Assembly: GCA_026002975.1 (NCBI GenBank)
Contig: BPGJ01000012.1
Coordinates: forward strand, 1 to 64,000
DNA length: 64,000 nt
From: Acidimicrobiia bacterium
Lineage (GTDB): Bacteria > Actinomycetota > Acidimicrobiia > Spongiisociales > ZC4RG35
Direction of reading: 5' to 3'
The first letter of the stretch is position 1; each line of letters starts with the position of its first letter. Shown here in pieces: positions 24,367 to 33,856 of the stretch. The notes beneath the pieces were generated by a model. The model saw nothing but the letters and a program-made list of their open reading frames with translations. It ran no database searches and was not told the origin of the DNA. The translations under genes were made by a program, and so were the position numbers.

Positions 24367-25214
24367 GGAGGGCCGGGCCGCTGCTGGTGGTCGGGGCCGC
24401 GGTGCTGTGGGGCACCACCGGCACCGCTCAGGCTCTGGGACCGACAGCCGACCCCTTCTCGGTCGGGGCGGTTCGGCTGGCGGTGGGTGGGACCGGTCTG
24501 CTGGCCGCGGGAGCCCTCACCGGTGGTCTGGCCCGGATGCGGCGGCTGCCCCCCGGCCCGCTGGCCTTGGCCGCCCTCGGGGTCGCGGCCTACCAGCCTC
24601 TCTTCTTCGCCGGTGTGGGCCGATCCGGCGTCGCCATCGGGACGGTGGTGGCGATCGGGACTGGCCCGATCGTGGCGGGTCTCCTGGCCTTCCTGGTGGA
24701 GGGTTGGAGACCCACCCTCCGCTGGACGGCCGCCACCCTCGTAGCGGTGGCCGGGGTGGGTCTCATCGGGAGCCCAGGCGGGGAGGCCGACCTCTGGGGT
24801 GTGCTGTTGGCCGCGGGGGCGGGAACCTCCTACGCGGTGTACGCGGTGGTAGCCAAACGGATGCTGGACCGGGCGTCGCCGGTGACGGTGATGGCCGGGG
24901 TGTTCGGCCTCGGCGCCGCCCTGTCCCTACCCGGGCTCCTCATGGTGGACCTGTCCTGGCTGGGGAGGCCCGACGGGATGCTGATGGCGGCCTGGCTCGG
25001 GTTGGGGGCTACCACCGCCTCCTACCTGCTGTTCGGATTGGGCTTGAGGCTGACCCCGGTGGCCAACGCCGTGACCCTGTCGCTGGCGGAGCCGCTCACC
25101 GCGGTGGCCTTGGGGGTGATGGTCCTGTCGGAGAGACCACCGGCCACCGCTTGGGTGGGAGCCTTCCTCCTCCTGGCGGGTCTGGCGGTGGCGGGAACGG
25201 AGGTGGAGGAGTGA
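24363..25214 (+). CDS. EamA/DMT-superfamily transporter
   Basis: 283 residues, ten membrane helices in two EamA repeats. Repeat 1 begins LLVVGAAVLWGTTGTAQALG; repeat 2 begins LWGVLLAAGAGTSYAVYAVVAK and ends YLLFGLGLRLTPVANAVTLSLAEPLTAV, the typical end-of-repeat sequence. Family members export amino acids or other metabolites; the substrate is unknown. ATG at 24363 overlaps the PAQR stop (ATGA) and the stop overlaps the DUF2007 start (GTGA). Confidence 0.92.
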   Translation: MRRAGPLLVVGAAVLWGTTGTAQALGPTADPFSVGAVRLAVGGTGLLAAGALTGGLARMRRLPPGPLALAALGVAAYQPLFFAGVGRSGVAIGTVVAIGTGPIVAGLLAFLVEGWRPTLRWTAATLVAVAGVGLIGSPGGEADLWGVLLAAGAGTSYAVYAVVAKRMLDRASPVTVMAGVFGLGAALSLPGLLMVDLSWLGRPDGMLMAAWLGLGATTASYLLFGLGLRLTPVANAVTLSLAEPLTAVALGVMVLSERPPATAWVGAFLLLAGLAVAGTEVEE

Positions 25215-25411
25215 TCCCGGTGGCGGTCTATTCGAGCCGCGCCGAGGCGGAGCTGGCCCGGGCGCTCCTCGAGCAGGCGGGTATCCCGGCGGTGATCGAA
25301 GCCGACGATGCAGGTGGCATGTATCCGTCGATGGCCGCGCTGGGGGTCAGGCTGTGTGTCTCGCCTGGGGACGTCGAGGAGGCCGAGGCGGTGCTGGCCG
25401 ACGCGGATTAG
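25211..25411 (+). CDS. DUF2007 family protein (putative signal-transducing, ferredoxin-like)
   Basis: 66 residues starting VIPVAVYSSRAEAELARALL. The pattern (beta strand, helix of ARALLEQAGIPAVIE, AALGVRLCVSPGDVEEAEAVLADA) is that of DUF2007, a small alpha-beta domain also related to PII-like folds. It is translationally coupled to the EamA exporter and its 3' end overlaps pepP convergently by 4 bases. Function unknown. Confidence 0.82.
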   Translation: MIPVAVYSSRAEAELARALLEQAGIPAVIEADDAGGMYPSMAALGVRLCVSPGDVEEAEAVLADAD

Positions 25412-26856
25412 CTCCGGGTCAACCAGCTCGCCTCTCCACACAGAGCCTCCACCCGGTCGGGTTCCACCGGCACCGTCCGGGTCAGGATCTCCACACCCGA
25501 TTCGGTGACCAGGACGTCGTCTTCGATTCGGATCCCGACGCCCACCAGCTCCTCGGGGATGGTGTGCACGAGCTTCTCGGCTCTCTCCAACTCCTCCCGT
25601 TCCTTGGCCTTGGCCGCTTCGAGGCCCTCCAACAGCCGGCGTTCCAGCCAAGCGTCGAGGTCGTACTCGAGGAGGCGGAACTCGACCTCGGTGCGGTCGG
25701 CCGGCACGTAGATGCCCGGTTCGACGGTGAACACCATGCCGGGCTCCAAGCAGGTGGGGCGCCCATCCACCCGGTAGGGACCCGCGTCGTGGACGTCCAC
25801 CCCCAGCCAGTGGCTGGTGCCGTGCATGAAGAACGCCCGGTAGTGGTGCATGGCCAGCGACTCCTCCACCCCCAGGGGGAGCAGACCGAGTTCGACCATG
25901 GCCCCACACAGCACCTCCACTGCCCGGTCGTGTACCTCCCGGATACCGACCCCGGGCCGGGCGACCCGGATCGCCTCCCGCTGGGCCTCCAAGACGGCCT
26001 CGTAGACGGCCCGTTGAGGAGGGGTGAACTTCCCCGACGCCGGGAAGGTGCGGGTGATGTCGGCGGTGTAGTAGTCGATCTCGCACCCGGCGTCGATCAG
26101 CACCAGGTCACCGTCTTCGATCTGTCGGTCGTTGTCGGTGTAGTGGAGGATCACCGTGTTGGGGCCCGACGCCACGATCGACGGATACCCGTTGCGGCGG
26201 GACCCGCCCTCCCGCCACACGTACTCCATCGCCGCCTGCACCTGATACTCGTAGAGGCCGGGGCGGCAGAACCGCATCGCCTCCCGATGCCCCTCGGCGG
26301 AGAGCTCACAGGCCGCCCTGAGGCTCTCGATCTCGGATCCCGACTTGCGGAGCCGCATACGCCCGAGGAGATCGTGGAGGTCCCGGACTGCAGCGGGAGC
26401 CGGCTTCCCCATCCGGTCCCGGTAGCTGCGGGCCTTCTCGATGAGGGACGCGACCCGCCGGTCGTGGCGGGGATCACCGATCCGGTAGTAGAGGACCTCC
26501 CTCCCGACCATCAGCCGGGACAGGACCTGGTCCAACCGGTCGATCGGATAGGCGGCGTCGGCTCCGTACCGGCTCATCGCTCCTTCCACCCCGGCTCGGA
26601 CACCGGTCCAGGTCTCGGCTTCGGGATCTCGGGGTCTGACGAACAGGTGGAAGTCCCCGTCGGGATGACCCGGCACCAGCACCGCCACCGCGTCCGGCTC
26701 TTCGAAACCGGTCAGGTAGAAGAAGTCGGAGTCTTGCCGGAACTCGTGGTGGACGTCGTGGTTGCGAACGGTCTCTGATCCCGCCGGTACCAGGGCGATT
26801 CCCTCGGAGCCGAGCTGGGCAGCCAGGCGTGCACGGTTCTCGGCGAAGCGGTCCAT
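25408..26856 (-). CDS. pepP: Xaa-Pro aminopeptidase (aminopeptidase P)
   Basis: 482 residues, removes N-terminal residues before proline. An N-terminal AMP_N domain (RARLAAQLGSEGIALVPAGS, FRQDSDFFYLTGF) precedes the pita-bread catalytic domain with the five metal ligands in LIDAGCEIDYYTADITRTF (two Asp), FFMHGTSHWLGVDVHD (His), VFTVEPGIYV (Glu) and RIEDDVLVTESG (Glu). It begins 18 bases after the EEP phosphodiesterase and is the last gene of the minus-strand array that includes arginine genes. Confidence 0.95.
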   Translation of the reverse strand: MDRFAENRARLAAQLGSEGIALVPAGSETVRNHDVHHEFRQDSDFFYLTGFEEPDAVAVLVPGHPDGDFHLFVRPRDPEAETWTGVRAGVEGAMSRYGADAAYPIDRLDQVLSRLMVGREVLYYRIGDPRHDRRVASLIEKARSYRDRMGKPAPAAVRDLHDLLGRMRLRKSGSEIESLRAACELSAEGHREAMRFCRPGLYEYQVQAAMEYVWREGGSRRNGYPSIVASGPNTVILHYTDNDRQIEDGDLVLIDAGCEIDYYTADITRTFPASGKFTPPQRAVYEAVLEAQREAIRVARPGVGIREVHDRAVEVLCGAMVELGLLPLGVEESLAMHHYRAFFMHGTSHWLGVDVHDAGPYRVDGRPTCLEPGMVFTVEPGIYVPADRTEVEFRLLEYDLDAWLERRLLEGLEAAKAKEREELERAEKLVHTIPEELVGVGIRIEDDVLVTESGVEILTRTVPVEPDRVEALCGEASWLTRS

Positions 26857-26874
26857 GCCTCACAGTCTGGCAGG

Positions 26875-27801
26875 TCAGCGGGTGACGACCAGATCCACCA
26901 CCAGGGGGAAATGATCCGACCCGAGGGCCGGGCCGAGTCGACGGTCGGCCACGACCAGCCCTTCGCCGAACACCAGATGGTCGATGGGGATGCGGAGCAA
27001 CGGATTCCGGTCGGCCGGGTAGGTGGCTTGCAACCCGAATCCCCGCATCGAGTCGGTCAGGCCACCCTGGGCGAGGAGCCGTCGGAACGCCCAAGACCAG
27101 GGAGTCGCGTTGAAGTCGCCTACCACCACCACCCGTGAGTCCTGCGACGAAGCCCATCGGGCGGCGAACAGGAGCTGGGCGTCCCGCAGCCCGGCCCTCC
27201 TTCCGTCCGACGGGGCCACCGGATGCACCCCGAGGATCCGGATCGGGGTGCCCCGATCGGCGGTCAAGGTCACCTCCACCGACCGGGGCTGCTCCTCGGC
27301 GAAGCCGTAGGACACGACCCGGGCGTCCTCCGGGACCAGAACCAGGGTGCCGAACACCAGCTCCGGGTCCTGGCCGGCGACCAGTCGATATGGGAGGGCC
27401 CGGATCTCGGGGGCCTCGGACCAGTCGCGGGTGGCTTCGTGGAGGAACACCACGTCTGCGTCCTGCTCGGCCAGGAAGTCGGCCACCGCCCCGAAGTTGC
27501 GGTTGTCACCCTTGAGGTTGAAGCTCACCACCCGGAGACTCTCGGCGGTCACCACCCCCTCGACCGGCGGCGCCACGTAGAGGGGGACGACCACCGCCAG
27601 GTTGGCTACCGCCCCGACCGCGGCGAGGGTGGCCCAGCGGCGTCGACCACCGACCAACAGCAGGCCGGTCGACGCGGCGAGGAGAGCCGCCAGGTGGGGA
27701 CGGAAGTTGGCGGCCAGGTCGAGCATCCACCACCACCGGCCGCCGAACGCGGCCAGCGACACCACCGTCAGCACCGCCGCGGCGCCGGCGACCAGGGTCA
27801 C
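26875..27801 (-). CDS. Endonuclease/exonuclease/phosphatase (EEP) family membrane protein
   Basis: 308 residues. Three N-terminal membrane segments (about 4-22, 34-52, 57-76) precede an EEP domain with SLRVVSFNLKGDN (Asn/Asp), DVVFLHEAT (Glu), VVVGDFNATPWS and the terminal GSDHFPLVVDL (Asp-His). Related membrane-tethered EEP proteins act on phosphodiesters outside the cytoplasm; no substrate can be named. GTG at 27801 lies 6 bases after the dehalogenase stop. Confidence 0.85.
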   Translation of the reverse strand: MTLVAGAAAVLTVVSLAAFGGRWWWMLDLAANFRPHLAALLAASTGLLLVGGRRRWATLAAVGAVANLAVVVPLYVAPPVEGVVTAESLRVVSFNLKGDNRNFGAVADFLAEQDADVVFLHEATRDWSEAPEIRALPYRLVAGQDPELVFGTLVLVPEDARVVSYGFAEEQPRSVEVTLTADRGTPIRILGVHPVAPSDGRRAGLRDAQLLFAARWASSQDSRVVVVGDFNATPWSWAFRRLLAQGGLTDSMRGFGLQATYPADRNPLLRIPIDHLVFGEGLVVADRRLGPALGSDHFPLVVDLVVTR

Positions 27802-27807
27802 CGTGGA

Positions 27808-28686
27808 TCAGATCCGACGGAGCCAGTCGGCCAACGCCCGCCCGATCTCGTCCGGTGAATCCTCCTGGATGAAATGGATCCCCCGCACGGTGACCTTCTC
27901 CTGGTTGGGCCATTCCTCGCAGACCGGACGCATCAGGGGGCTCAGGAACCCGGGATCGGCATCGACGAACAGCTTGGGGACGTCGCTTCGGCTCAGCCAA
28001 TCCCGGTATCGGGCCACGGTTTCGGCCACGTCGGGAGGGTCCCCGCCGATGGGGATCTGGCGGGGCCAGGTGAGGGTGGGTCGGCGGTCTTCGCCGGGCC
28101 GTCGGAAAGGCCTGCGGTACTCCTCCATCACCTCGGGCGGGAGCGGGTCGAGGACCGACGCGGGGAGGATCCGCTCCACGAACACGTTCTTGGCGAGGAT
28201 GATCTCCTCGCCCGCCTCGGTCCGCAGAGCCTGGAACAACCCGCGGGACGGCTCCGGCCAGGCATCCCACGAGTCGAGCGGAGCGACGATCGTCTCCATG
28301 TAGGCGATCCCCGCCACGGACCGGGGGTGACGCCGCGCCCAGTCGAAGCCGAGGGCGCCCCCCCAGTCGTGTACGACCAGCACCACGTCTTCGGTGACTC
28401 CCATCACCTCGAGGAGGGCGTCCAGATACCGCCGGTGATCCGAGAAGGTGTAGGTGTTGGATCCGGACGGCACGAGTTTGGCCGAGTCGCCCATGCCGAT
28501 CAGGTCGGGAGCGATGCACCGACCCAGGGACGAGACGTGGGGTATGACACCTCGCCACAGGTAGGAGGAAGTGGGGTTCCCGTGGAGGAACACGATGGGG
28601 CGGCCCTTTCCGCTCTCGTGGTAGGCCATCCGAAGGCCCAGCACCTCCACCTTCTTCTTCTTCAGGGGTTTGGCGGGGGCGGGCAT
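27808..28686 (-). CDS. Haloalkane dehalogenase-like alpha/beta hydrolase (HLD-II pattern)
   Basis: 292 residues, starting MPAPAKPLKKKKVEVLGLRM at 28686; ATG at 28704 is an alternative. The HLD-II catalytic pentad can be read: Asn37 in FLHGNPTSSYLWR and Trp108 as halide-stabilising pair, nucleophile Asp107 in VVHDWGGALGF, acid Glu131 in YMETIVAP and base His271 in GIHFIQED. This predicts hydrolytic cleavage of carbon-halogen bonds, but sequence cannot set the substrate. It starts 41 bases after argH on the same strand, so it may ride on the arginine transcript. Confidence 0.88.
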   Translation of the reverse strand: MPAPAKPLKKKKVEVLGLRMAYHESGKGRPIVFLHGNPTSSYLWRGVIPHVSSLGRCIAPDLIGMGDSAKLVPSGSNTYTFSDHRRYLDALLEVMGVTEDVVLVVHDWGGALGFDWARRHPRSVAGIAYMETIVAPLDSWDAWPEPSRGLFQALRTEAGEEIILAKNVFVERILPASVLDPLPPEVMEEYRRPFRRPGEDRRPTLTWPRQIPIGGDPPDVAETVARYRDWLSRSDVPKLFVDADPGFLSPLMRPVCEEWPNQEKVTVRGIHFIQEDSPDEIGRALADWLRRI

Positions 28687-28727
28687 GGACCCCACGCTAG
28701 CCATCATCGGTTGAGCCGGGTTGGGTC

Positions 28728-30081
28728 TCAGCCCAGGATTTCCCGGAGCACCCGGATCTGCTCCCGCACCGACTCGACGGAACCGCCCCCCGGGGTGGCG
28801 CGACGGCGCACCGACTCGGAGGGGTCGGCCAGGGAGACGTCCTCCGGCCTGAAGTCGGGATGGGCTCCGGCCAGGTCCTGATAGGTGACCGAACCCAGGT
28901 CCCGACCCTGGTTCTCGAGGCGCGCCACCAGGCGGCCCACCGCACGGTGGGCCTGGCGGAAAGGCACCCCCCGGGAGACCAGCGCCTCGGCCAGGTCGAG
29001 GGCGGTGACCGACGGGGTGGGCGGCGGAGGGTGGAACCTGGCCGACGCCAACATGGGCGCCAGGACCTCGAGGGTGCCGGCCAGGAGGTCGTCGGCTCGG
29101 AACACCGCCTGTTTGTCCTGTTGGAGGTCCCGGTTGTAGGTGAGGGGCAGCGCCTTCTGGACCACCAGCAGGTCGACCAGGGCCCCGACCGCAGCTCCCA
29201 CCCGGCCCCGGGCCAGCTCGGCGACGTCGGGGTTCCTCTTGTGGGGAAGCGCCGAGCTTCCGGTGGTGAACGAGTCCGGCAGCGTCACCCATCCGAACTC
29301 GGTCCCCGACCACAACACGACCTCCTCGGCGAGACGGGACAGGTCCACCATGGTCTGGGCGCAGCACCACACGTATTCGGACACCAGGTCCCGGGACGCG
29401 ACCGCGTCCATCGAGTTGCGGAACACCCGGGAGAATCCCAGCCGTCTCGCGGCTTCGCTCGGGTCGAGGGCCAGGGTCGATCCGGCCGAGGCTCCCGCCC
29501 CGAGCGGGGACTCGTCCAGCCGCCGGCCCACGTCGGCGAACCGGTCCCGGTCGCGGAGCAGCGCCCAGGCATGGGCCAGGAGATGATGGCCCAACGGCAC
29601 CGCCTGAGCCTGCTGCAGGTGGGTGTAGGAGGGCACCACCACCTCGGCGTGGGTCTCGGCCAGGTCGGCCAGCACACCGACCAGCCGGGCGATCTGCTCC
29701 GACCGGCCGGCCGCCGACCGGCGGAGATGGAGCCGGATGTCGAGGGCGACCTGGTCGTTGCGGGACCGGCCGGTGTGGAGTTTCTCGCCCACCTCCCCCA
29801 CCAGCTCGACCAGCTCGCCGCTCCACCGCGGTGTGGACGTCCTCGTCGGTGGCGAAGAACTCGAAGGTTCCGTTCTGGGCTTCCTCCAGGATCCGGCGCA
29901 GGCCGTCCTCCAGCCGGCGATGCTCCTCTTCGGTGATGATCCCCACCTGGTGGAGCATCCCGACGTGGGCGATGGAGCCCTCCACGTCGACTTCGAGGAG
30001 ACGCCGGTCGTCCGGGGTCGCCGTGTACCGCCAGACCCGGGCGTCGGGATCCTCGGAGAACCGACCCGACCAGAGGGTCAT
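28728..30081 (-). CDS. argH: Argininosuccinate lyase, with one extra base
   Basis: Last step of arginine synthesis. MTLWSGRFSEDPDARVWRYT at 30081 runs to DEDVHTAVER; the continuation ELVGEVGEKLHTGRSRNDQ is in the next frame. Removing one C after GAGCGG near 29818 joins the parts into 450 residues, normal for ArgH. Downstream motifs are intact: SYTHLQQAQAVPLGHHL, GSSALPHKRNPDVAELARGR (catalytic Ser loop) and TYNRDLQQDK. AAGGAG precedes the start, 4 bases after argG. The break may be a consensus error because every other part is conserved. Confidence 0.92.
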
Positions 30082-30085
30082 CCGG

Positions 30086-31288
30086 TCACTCTCCTTCACC
30101 GAGACGCTGTTCGGCGAGTTTGCGGAGACGGAGTGCGTTCAGCCGGATGAACCCGGCGGCGTCGGCCTGGTCGTACACGTCGTCCTCTTCGAAGGTGACC
30201 GTCGCCCGGTCGTACAGGTCGTACCGGTCGGAGCGTCTCCCCTCCACCACCACGGAACCCTTGTAGAGCTTCAGTCGGGCCTCCCCGTTGACCCTCTTCT
30301 GGACTTCGTCCATGAACGCCTGCAGGGCCTGCCTCTCGGGCGAGAACCAGAAACCGTTGTAGACCATCTCGGCGTATCTCGGGACCAGTTCGTCTCGCAG
30401 GTGGGCCACCTCCCGGTCGAGGGTGATCGACTCGACCGCACGGTGGGCGTGCAGGAGGATGGTTCCCCCGGGGGTTTCGTACACTCCCCGGCTCTTCATC
30501 CCCACGAACCGATTCTCCACGATGTCCACCCGGCCCACGCCGTGCCGGCCGCCCAGCTCGTTCAGCTTCTGGAGGAGCTCCACCGGTCCGAGCCGCTGCC
30601 CGTCGACCGACACCGGGTTGCCCCTCTCGAACCCGACCGTCACCCATTCGGGTTGGTCGGGAGCGTCCTCGGGGTCGGTGGTCATCCGGAACATGCCGGG
30701 CGGGGGCGCGGCCCAGGGATCCTCGAGGATCCCCCCTTCGTAGGAGACGTGGAGGAGGTTGGCGTCCATCGAGTAGGGGCGCTCCGGGGTGACCGGCACC
30801 GGGATGGACCGGCTCTCGGCGTAGCGGATCAGATCGGCTCGACCCTTCAGCTTCCACTCCCGCCACGGGGCGATCACCTTGATCTGGGGGTCGATGGCGT
30901 AGGCCGACAGTTCGAACCGGACCTGGTCGTTTCCCTTCCCGGTGGCGCCGTGGGCGATCGCGTCGGCTCCCCGGCTCTTGGCGACCCTCATCAACCCGCG
31001 GGTGATGATCGGGCGGGCCAGCGAGGTACCCAACAGGTAGTAGCCCTCGTAGACCGCGTTGGCCCGGAGGGCCGGGAACACCGCGTCGACCACGAACTCC
31101 TCACGGAGGTCTTCCACCACCGCTTCGACCGCTCCGGTCTGCAAGGCCTTCTCCCGGGCCTCCGACACCTCTTCGCCCTGACCGACGTCGGCGGTGTAGG
31201 CGATCACCTCCGCTCCGTACTCCTCCCGCAGCCACGCCAGGATCACCGACGTGTCCAAACCTCCTGAATATGCCAACACGACCTTCAT
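30086..31288 (-). CDS. argG: Argininosuccinate synthase
   Basis: 400 residues, condenses citrulline and aspartate with [23 protein letters not shown] carries the PP-loop; [42 protein letters not shown], and [21 protein letters not shown] are diagnostic. It follows argR by 13 bases and is probably co-transcribed with it from the ARG-box promoter upstream of argR. Confidence 0.97.
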   Translation of the reverse strand: MKVVLAYSGGLDTSVILAWLREEYGAEVIAYTADVGQGEEVSEAREKALQTGAVEAVVEDLREEFVVDAVFPALRANAVYEGYYLLGTSLARPIITRGLMRVAKSRGADAIAHGATGKGNDQVRFELSAYAIDPQIKVIAPWREWKLKGRADLIRYAESRSIPVPVTPERPYSMDANLLHVSYEGGILEDPWAAPPPGMFRMTTDPEDAPDQPEWVTVGFERGNPVSVDGQRLGPVELLQKLNELGGRHGVGRVDIVENRFVGMKSRGVYETPGGTILLHAHRAVESITLDREVAHLRDELVPRYAEMVYNGFWFSPERQALQAFMDEVQKRVNGEARLKLYKGSVVVEGRRSDRYDLYDRATVTFEEDDVYDQADAAGFIRLNALRLRKLAEQRLGEGE

Positions 31289-31301
31289 GTCGTCCGCTCC
31301 C

Positions 31302-31751
31302 TCACCTGTCCGCTCCGATCTCCTCGAGTTTGTGGGCCAGGCCCCGACCGGTCACCTGTTCGCTGGCGACCACCAGCACGGTGTCGTCGCCCGCCACGGT
31401 TCCCAACACGCCGTTCAACCCGGCGGCGTCGATCGCCGCGGCCACCACCTGGGCAGCCCCCGGAGGGGTCTTCAACACCACCAGGTTCCCCGACGAGCCG
31501 ACGGACGAGACGAACTCGTCGATCACCCGTGCCAGGGCGTCGAGCGCCTCGTCGGGGTCGACGTCCCTCAGTCGGTAGCGCCCGTCGCGCCCCTTCCCCG
31601 CCCCCAACGCCCGGAGGTCCCGGGAGATGGTGGCTTGGGTCACCCGGAAGCCCCGCCCGGCGAGTAGGGACACCAACTCGGCCTGGCTCCTGGGGGCCCG
31701 CTCCTCGAGGAGGCTGCGGAGGGCCCGGCGACGGGCGGCGGTGGTGGGCAT
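31302..31751 (-). CDS. argR: Arginine repressor ArgR
   Basis: 149 residues. Winged HTH in the N-terminal half with [22 protein letters not shown]-terminal oligomerisation and arginine-binding domain with [20 protein letters not shown] and [12 protein letters not shown] (the GDDT motif binds arginine). As an arginine-liganded hexamer it binds ARG boxes. Its own start lies 18 bases from one such box (31769-31786), so autoregulation is likely. Confidence 0.96.
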   Translation of the reverse strand: MPTTAARRRALRSLLEERAPRSQAELVSLLAGRGFRVTQATISRDLRALGAGKGRDGRYRLRDVDPDEALDALARVIDEFVSSVGSSGNLVVLKTPPGAAQVVAAAIDAAGLNGVLGTVAGDDTVLVVASEQVTGRGLAHKLEEIGADR

Positions 31752-31768
31752 GGTCCGAGTATACGGGG

Positions 31769-31786
31769 TATGCGCATATGCGTATA
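31769..31786. promoter_or_regulatory. ARG-box-like operator upstream of argR
   Basis: The 18-mer TATGCGCATATGCGTATA lies between the argD stop and the argR start. It is identical to the site in front of argC. Around it AGTATACG (31759-31766) and CGTATACT (31781-31788) form an additional inverted repeat, suggesting a tandem ArgR site. Confidence 0.82.
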
Positions 31787-31787
31787 C

Positions 31788-32960
31788 TCAGTCCCGGAGA
31801 GCCTGGGCGAAGCGCTCCACCGCGGACTCCACCTCGTCGGCGGTGACGGTGAGAGGTGGAGCGAACCTGACCGCGTCGGGTCGCACGTCGTTGACCACCA
31901 GACCCTGGGCGAGAGCCTCGTCCACCACCTGGGAGGCCCGGGGACGGTCGAGCACCGCGGCCAGCAGGAGTCCACGTCCTCGCACCTCCGACACACCGGA
32001 GACCGACTCGAGCAGTTGGCGGAGCTGCCGACCCCGATCCCGGCAGTTCTCCAAGAGTGCCCGATCGGCGATCTCGTCCAGCACCGCCAACGCAGCGGCG
32101 CACACCACCGGTCCACCCCCGAAGGTGGTGGCGTGGTCACCCGGGCGGAAGGCCGACGCCACCTCGTCGGTCGCCAGACACGCCCCGATCGGCAGGCCGT
32201 TGGCCAGGGCCTTGGCCGAGGTGGCCACGTCCGGCCGGAACCCCAGACCCTGCCAGGAGAACCAGTGTCCGGTCCGGCCGATGCCGGCCTGCACGTCATC
32301 GACGATCAGGAGCACCTCCCGCTCGTCGCAGAGGCGACGCACCGCCTGCAGGTAGTCGGCGTCGAGCGGCACCACCCCTCCTTCCCCCTGGATGGTCTCG
32401 ATCAGCACCGCCGCGGTTTCGGCGCCGACCGCCGCCTCCAGCGCGTCCAGGTCGCCTCTCGGAACCTGGACGAACCCCGGGGGGAGAGGGGCGAACGCGG
32501 CCTGCTTGTCGGGCTGCCCGGTGGCCGCGAGTGTCGCCAGGGTGCGCCCGTGGAACGAGTCGAGGAGCGACACCACCTGGTAGCAGCCCGGGCCCCGGCG
32601 CTCGCGCCCCCACCGACGGGCCAGTTTGATGGCCGCCTCGTTGGCGGTCGCTCCGCAGTTGGCGAAGAACACCCGGTCGAGTCCCGACACCTCGGCGAGC
32701 CTCTCGGCCAGCGCGACCATCGGTTCGGTGTAGAAGAGGTTGGAGGTGTGGGTCAATCGCTCCATCTGGTCCGCCACCGCCCGGGCCACCCTCGGGTTGG
32801 CGTGTCCCACCGACACGACTGCCAGTCCGGTGAGGAAGTCGAGGTATCGGCGGCCCTCGGCGTCGATCAGCCAGCTGCCCTCCCCGGCGGTGAACACCAC
32901 CGGTCTCCGCCGGTAGGTCTGCATCAGGAATCGGGCTTCCCGGTCGATCAGGTCGCTCAT
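31788..32960 (-). CDS. argD: Acetylornithine aminotransferase
   Basis: 390 residues, PLP enzyme of class-III aminotransferases. Motifs: FLTGLAVVSVGHANPRV, THTSNLFYTEPMVALAE, FFANCGATANEAAIKLARRW, SFHGRTLATLAATGQ, ETIQGEGGV, LLIVDDVQAGIGRTG and the PLP lysine in TSAKALANGLPIG. Start overlaps argB by 4 bases (ATGA). No argF follows; the next gene is argR. Confidence 0.95.
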   Translation of the reverse strand: MSDLIDREARFLMQTYRRRPVVFTAGEGSWLIDAEGRRYLDFLTGLAVVSVGHANPRVARAVADQMERLTHTSNLFYTEPMVALAERLAEVSGLDRVFFANCGATANEAAIKLARRWGRERRGPGCYQVVSLLDSFHGRTLATLAATGQPDKQAAFAPLPPGFVQVPRGDLDALEAAVGAETAAVLIETIQGEGGVVPLDADYLQAVRRLCDEREVLLIVDDVQAGIGRTGHWFSWQGLGFRPDVATSAKALANGLPIGACLATDEVASAFRPGDHATTFGGGPVVCAAALAVLDEIADRALLENCRDRGRQLRQLLESVSGVSEVRGRGLLLAAVLDRPRASQVVDEALAQGLVVNDVRPDAVRFAPPLTVTADEVESAVERFAQALRD

Positions 32961-33856
32961 CCGCCGTCCCCGTCGATCATGGTCCCCACCCCCTCTCGAG
33001 TGAAGATCTCGAGGAGCAGAGCGTGCTCGATCCGGCCGTCGAGTACGTGAGCCTGTTTGACGCCCGCGTCGAGGGCCGTCGCGATCGACTCGAGTTTGGG
33101 TCGCATGCCCCCCCGGGTCCGGGGAATGAGCTCGGCCAGCTCACTCCTCCCCATGCGGGAGATCAGCGATTCGGGGTCGTCCAGGTCGCGGTACACCCCC
33201 TCGGTGTCGGTCAGGTACACGAGCTTCTGGGCGCCCAACGCTCCGGCGAGGGCAGCCGCCGCGGTGTCGGCGTTGCAGTTGTACACGGCTCCGTCCTCCT
33301 CACCCAGAGCCAGTGGCGCCACCACCGGTACCAGACCCTCGGCGATGAGCCTGCGGATCAGGTCGGCGTTGACCGACACGATCTCGCCCACGTAGCCGAG
33401 CCTGGGATCCTTGGGGCGGGCCAGGAACAACCCGGCGTCGAGTCCCGACACTCCGATCGCTCGGGTTCCGTGACGGCCGAGCCGTCTCACGACTTCGGCG
33501 TTGATCTCTCCGAGGAGTACCCGCTGCACGACCCGGATGGTGTCTTCGTCGGTGACCCGAAGGCCGTCCACCCAGCGGGGTTCCACCCCTTCGGCGGCCA
33601 TCGCCCGGCTGATCTGTGGGCCTCCACCGTGGACCACCACCGGGTGGATACCCACCGTCCACAGCAGGTTGACGTCCCCGGCGAACGACTCGGCCAAGCC
33701 GGTGTCGTCCATGGTGGAACCGCCGTACTTGACGACCACCACCTTGCCTCGGAACTGACGTATGTAGGGGAGGGCCTCGAGCAGGATGCGGGCCTTCCCC
33801 ATCGAGTTGGCGATCCGTCCCTTGAGGGGGTGGGGCGGGGAATGTCCGGTGGTCAC
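32957..33856 (-). CDS. argB: Acetylglutamate kinase
   Basis: 299 residues from GTG at 33856, which overlaps the argJ stop as GTGA; an internal ATG at 33799 is less likely. The amino-acid-kinase fold shows KVVVVKYGGSTMDD, GIHPVVVHGGGPQISRAMAA, GLVPVVAPLALGEEDGAVYNCNADTAAAALA and LVYLTDTEGVYRD. The N-terminal helix (ARILLEALPYIRQF) is of the type that makes hexameric arginine-inhibited NAGK, so feedback inhibition by arginine is plausible. Confidence 0.95.
   Translation of the reverse strand: MTTGHSPPHPLKGRIANSMGKARILLEALPYIRQFRGKVVVVKYGGSTMDDTGLAESFAGDVNLLWTVGIHPVVVHGGGPQISRAMAAEGVEPRWVDGLRVTDEDTIRVVQRVLLGEINAEVVRRLGRHGTRAIGVSGLDAGLFLARPKDPRLGYVGEIVSVNADLIRRLIAEGLVPVVAPLALGEEDGAVYNCNADTAAAALAGALGAQKLVYLTDTEGVYRDLDDPESLISRMGRSELAELIPRTRGGMRPKLESIATALDAGVKQAHVLDGRIEHALLLEIFTREGVGTMIDGDGG

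Noticed and set aside
27808..30099. 763-residue protein joining the ArgH N-terminus and the dehalogenase
   Set aside because: Produced by the extra base in argH; both genes have their own starts and stops.
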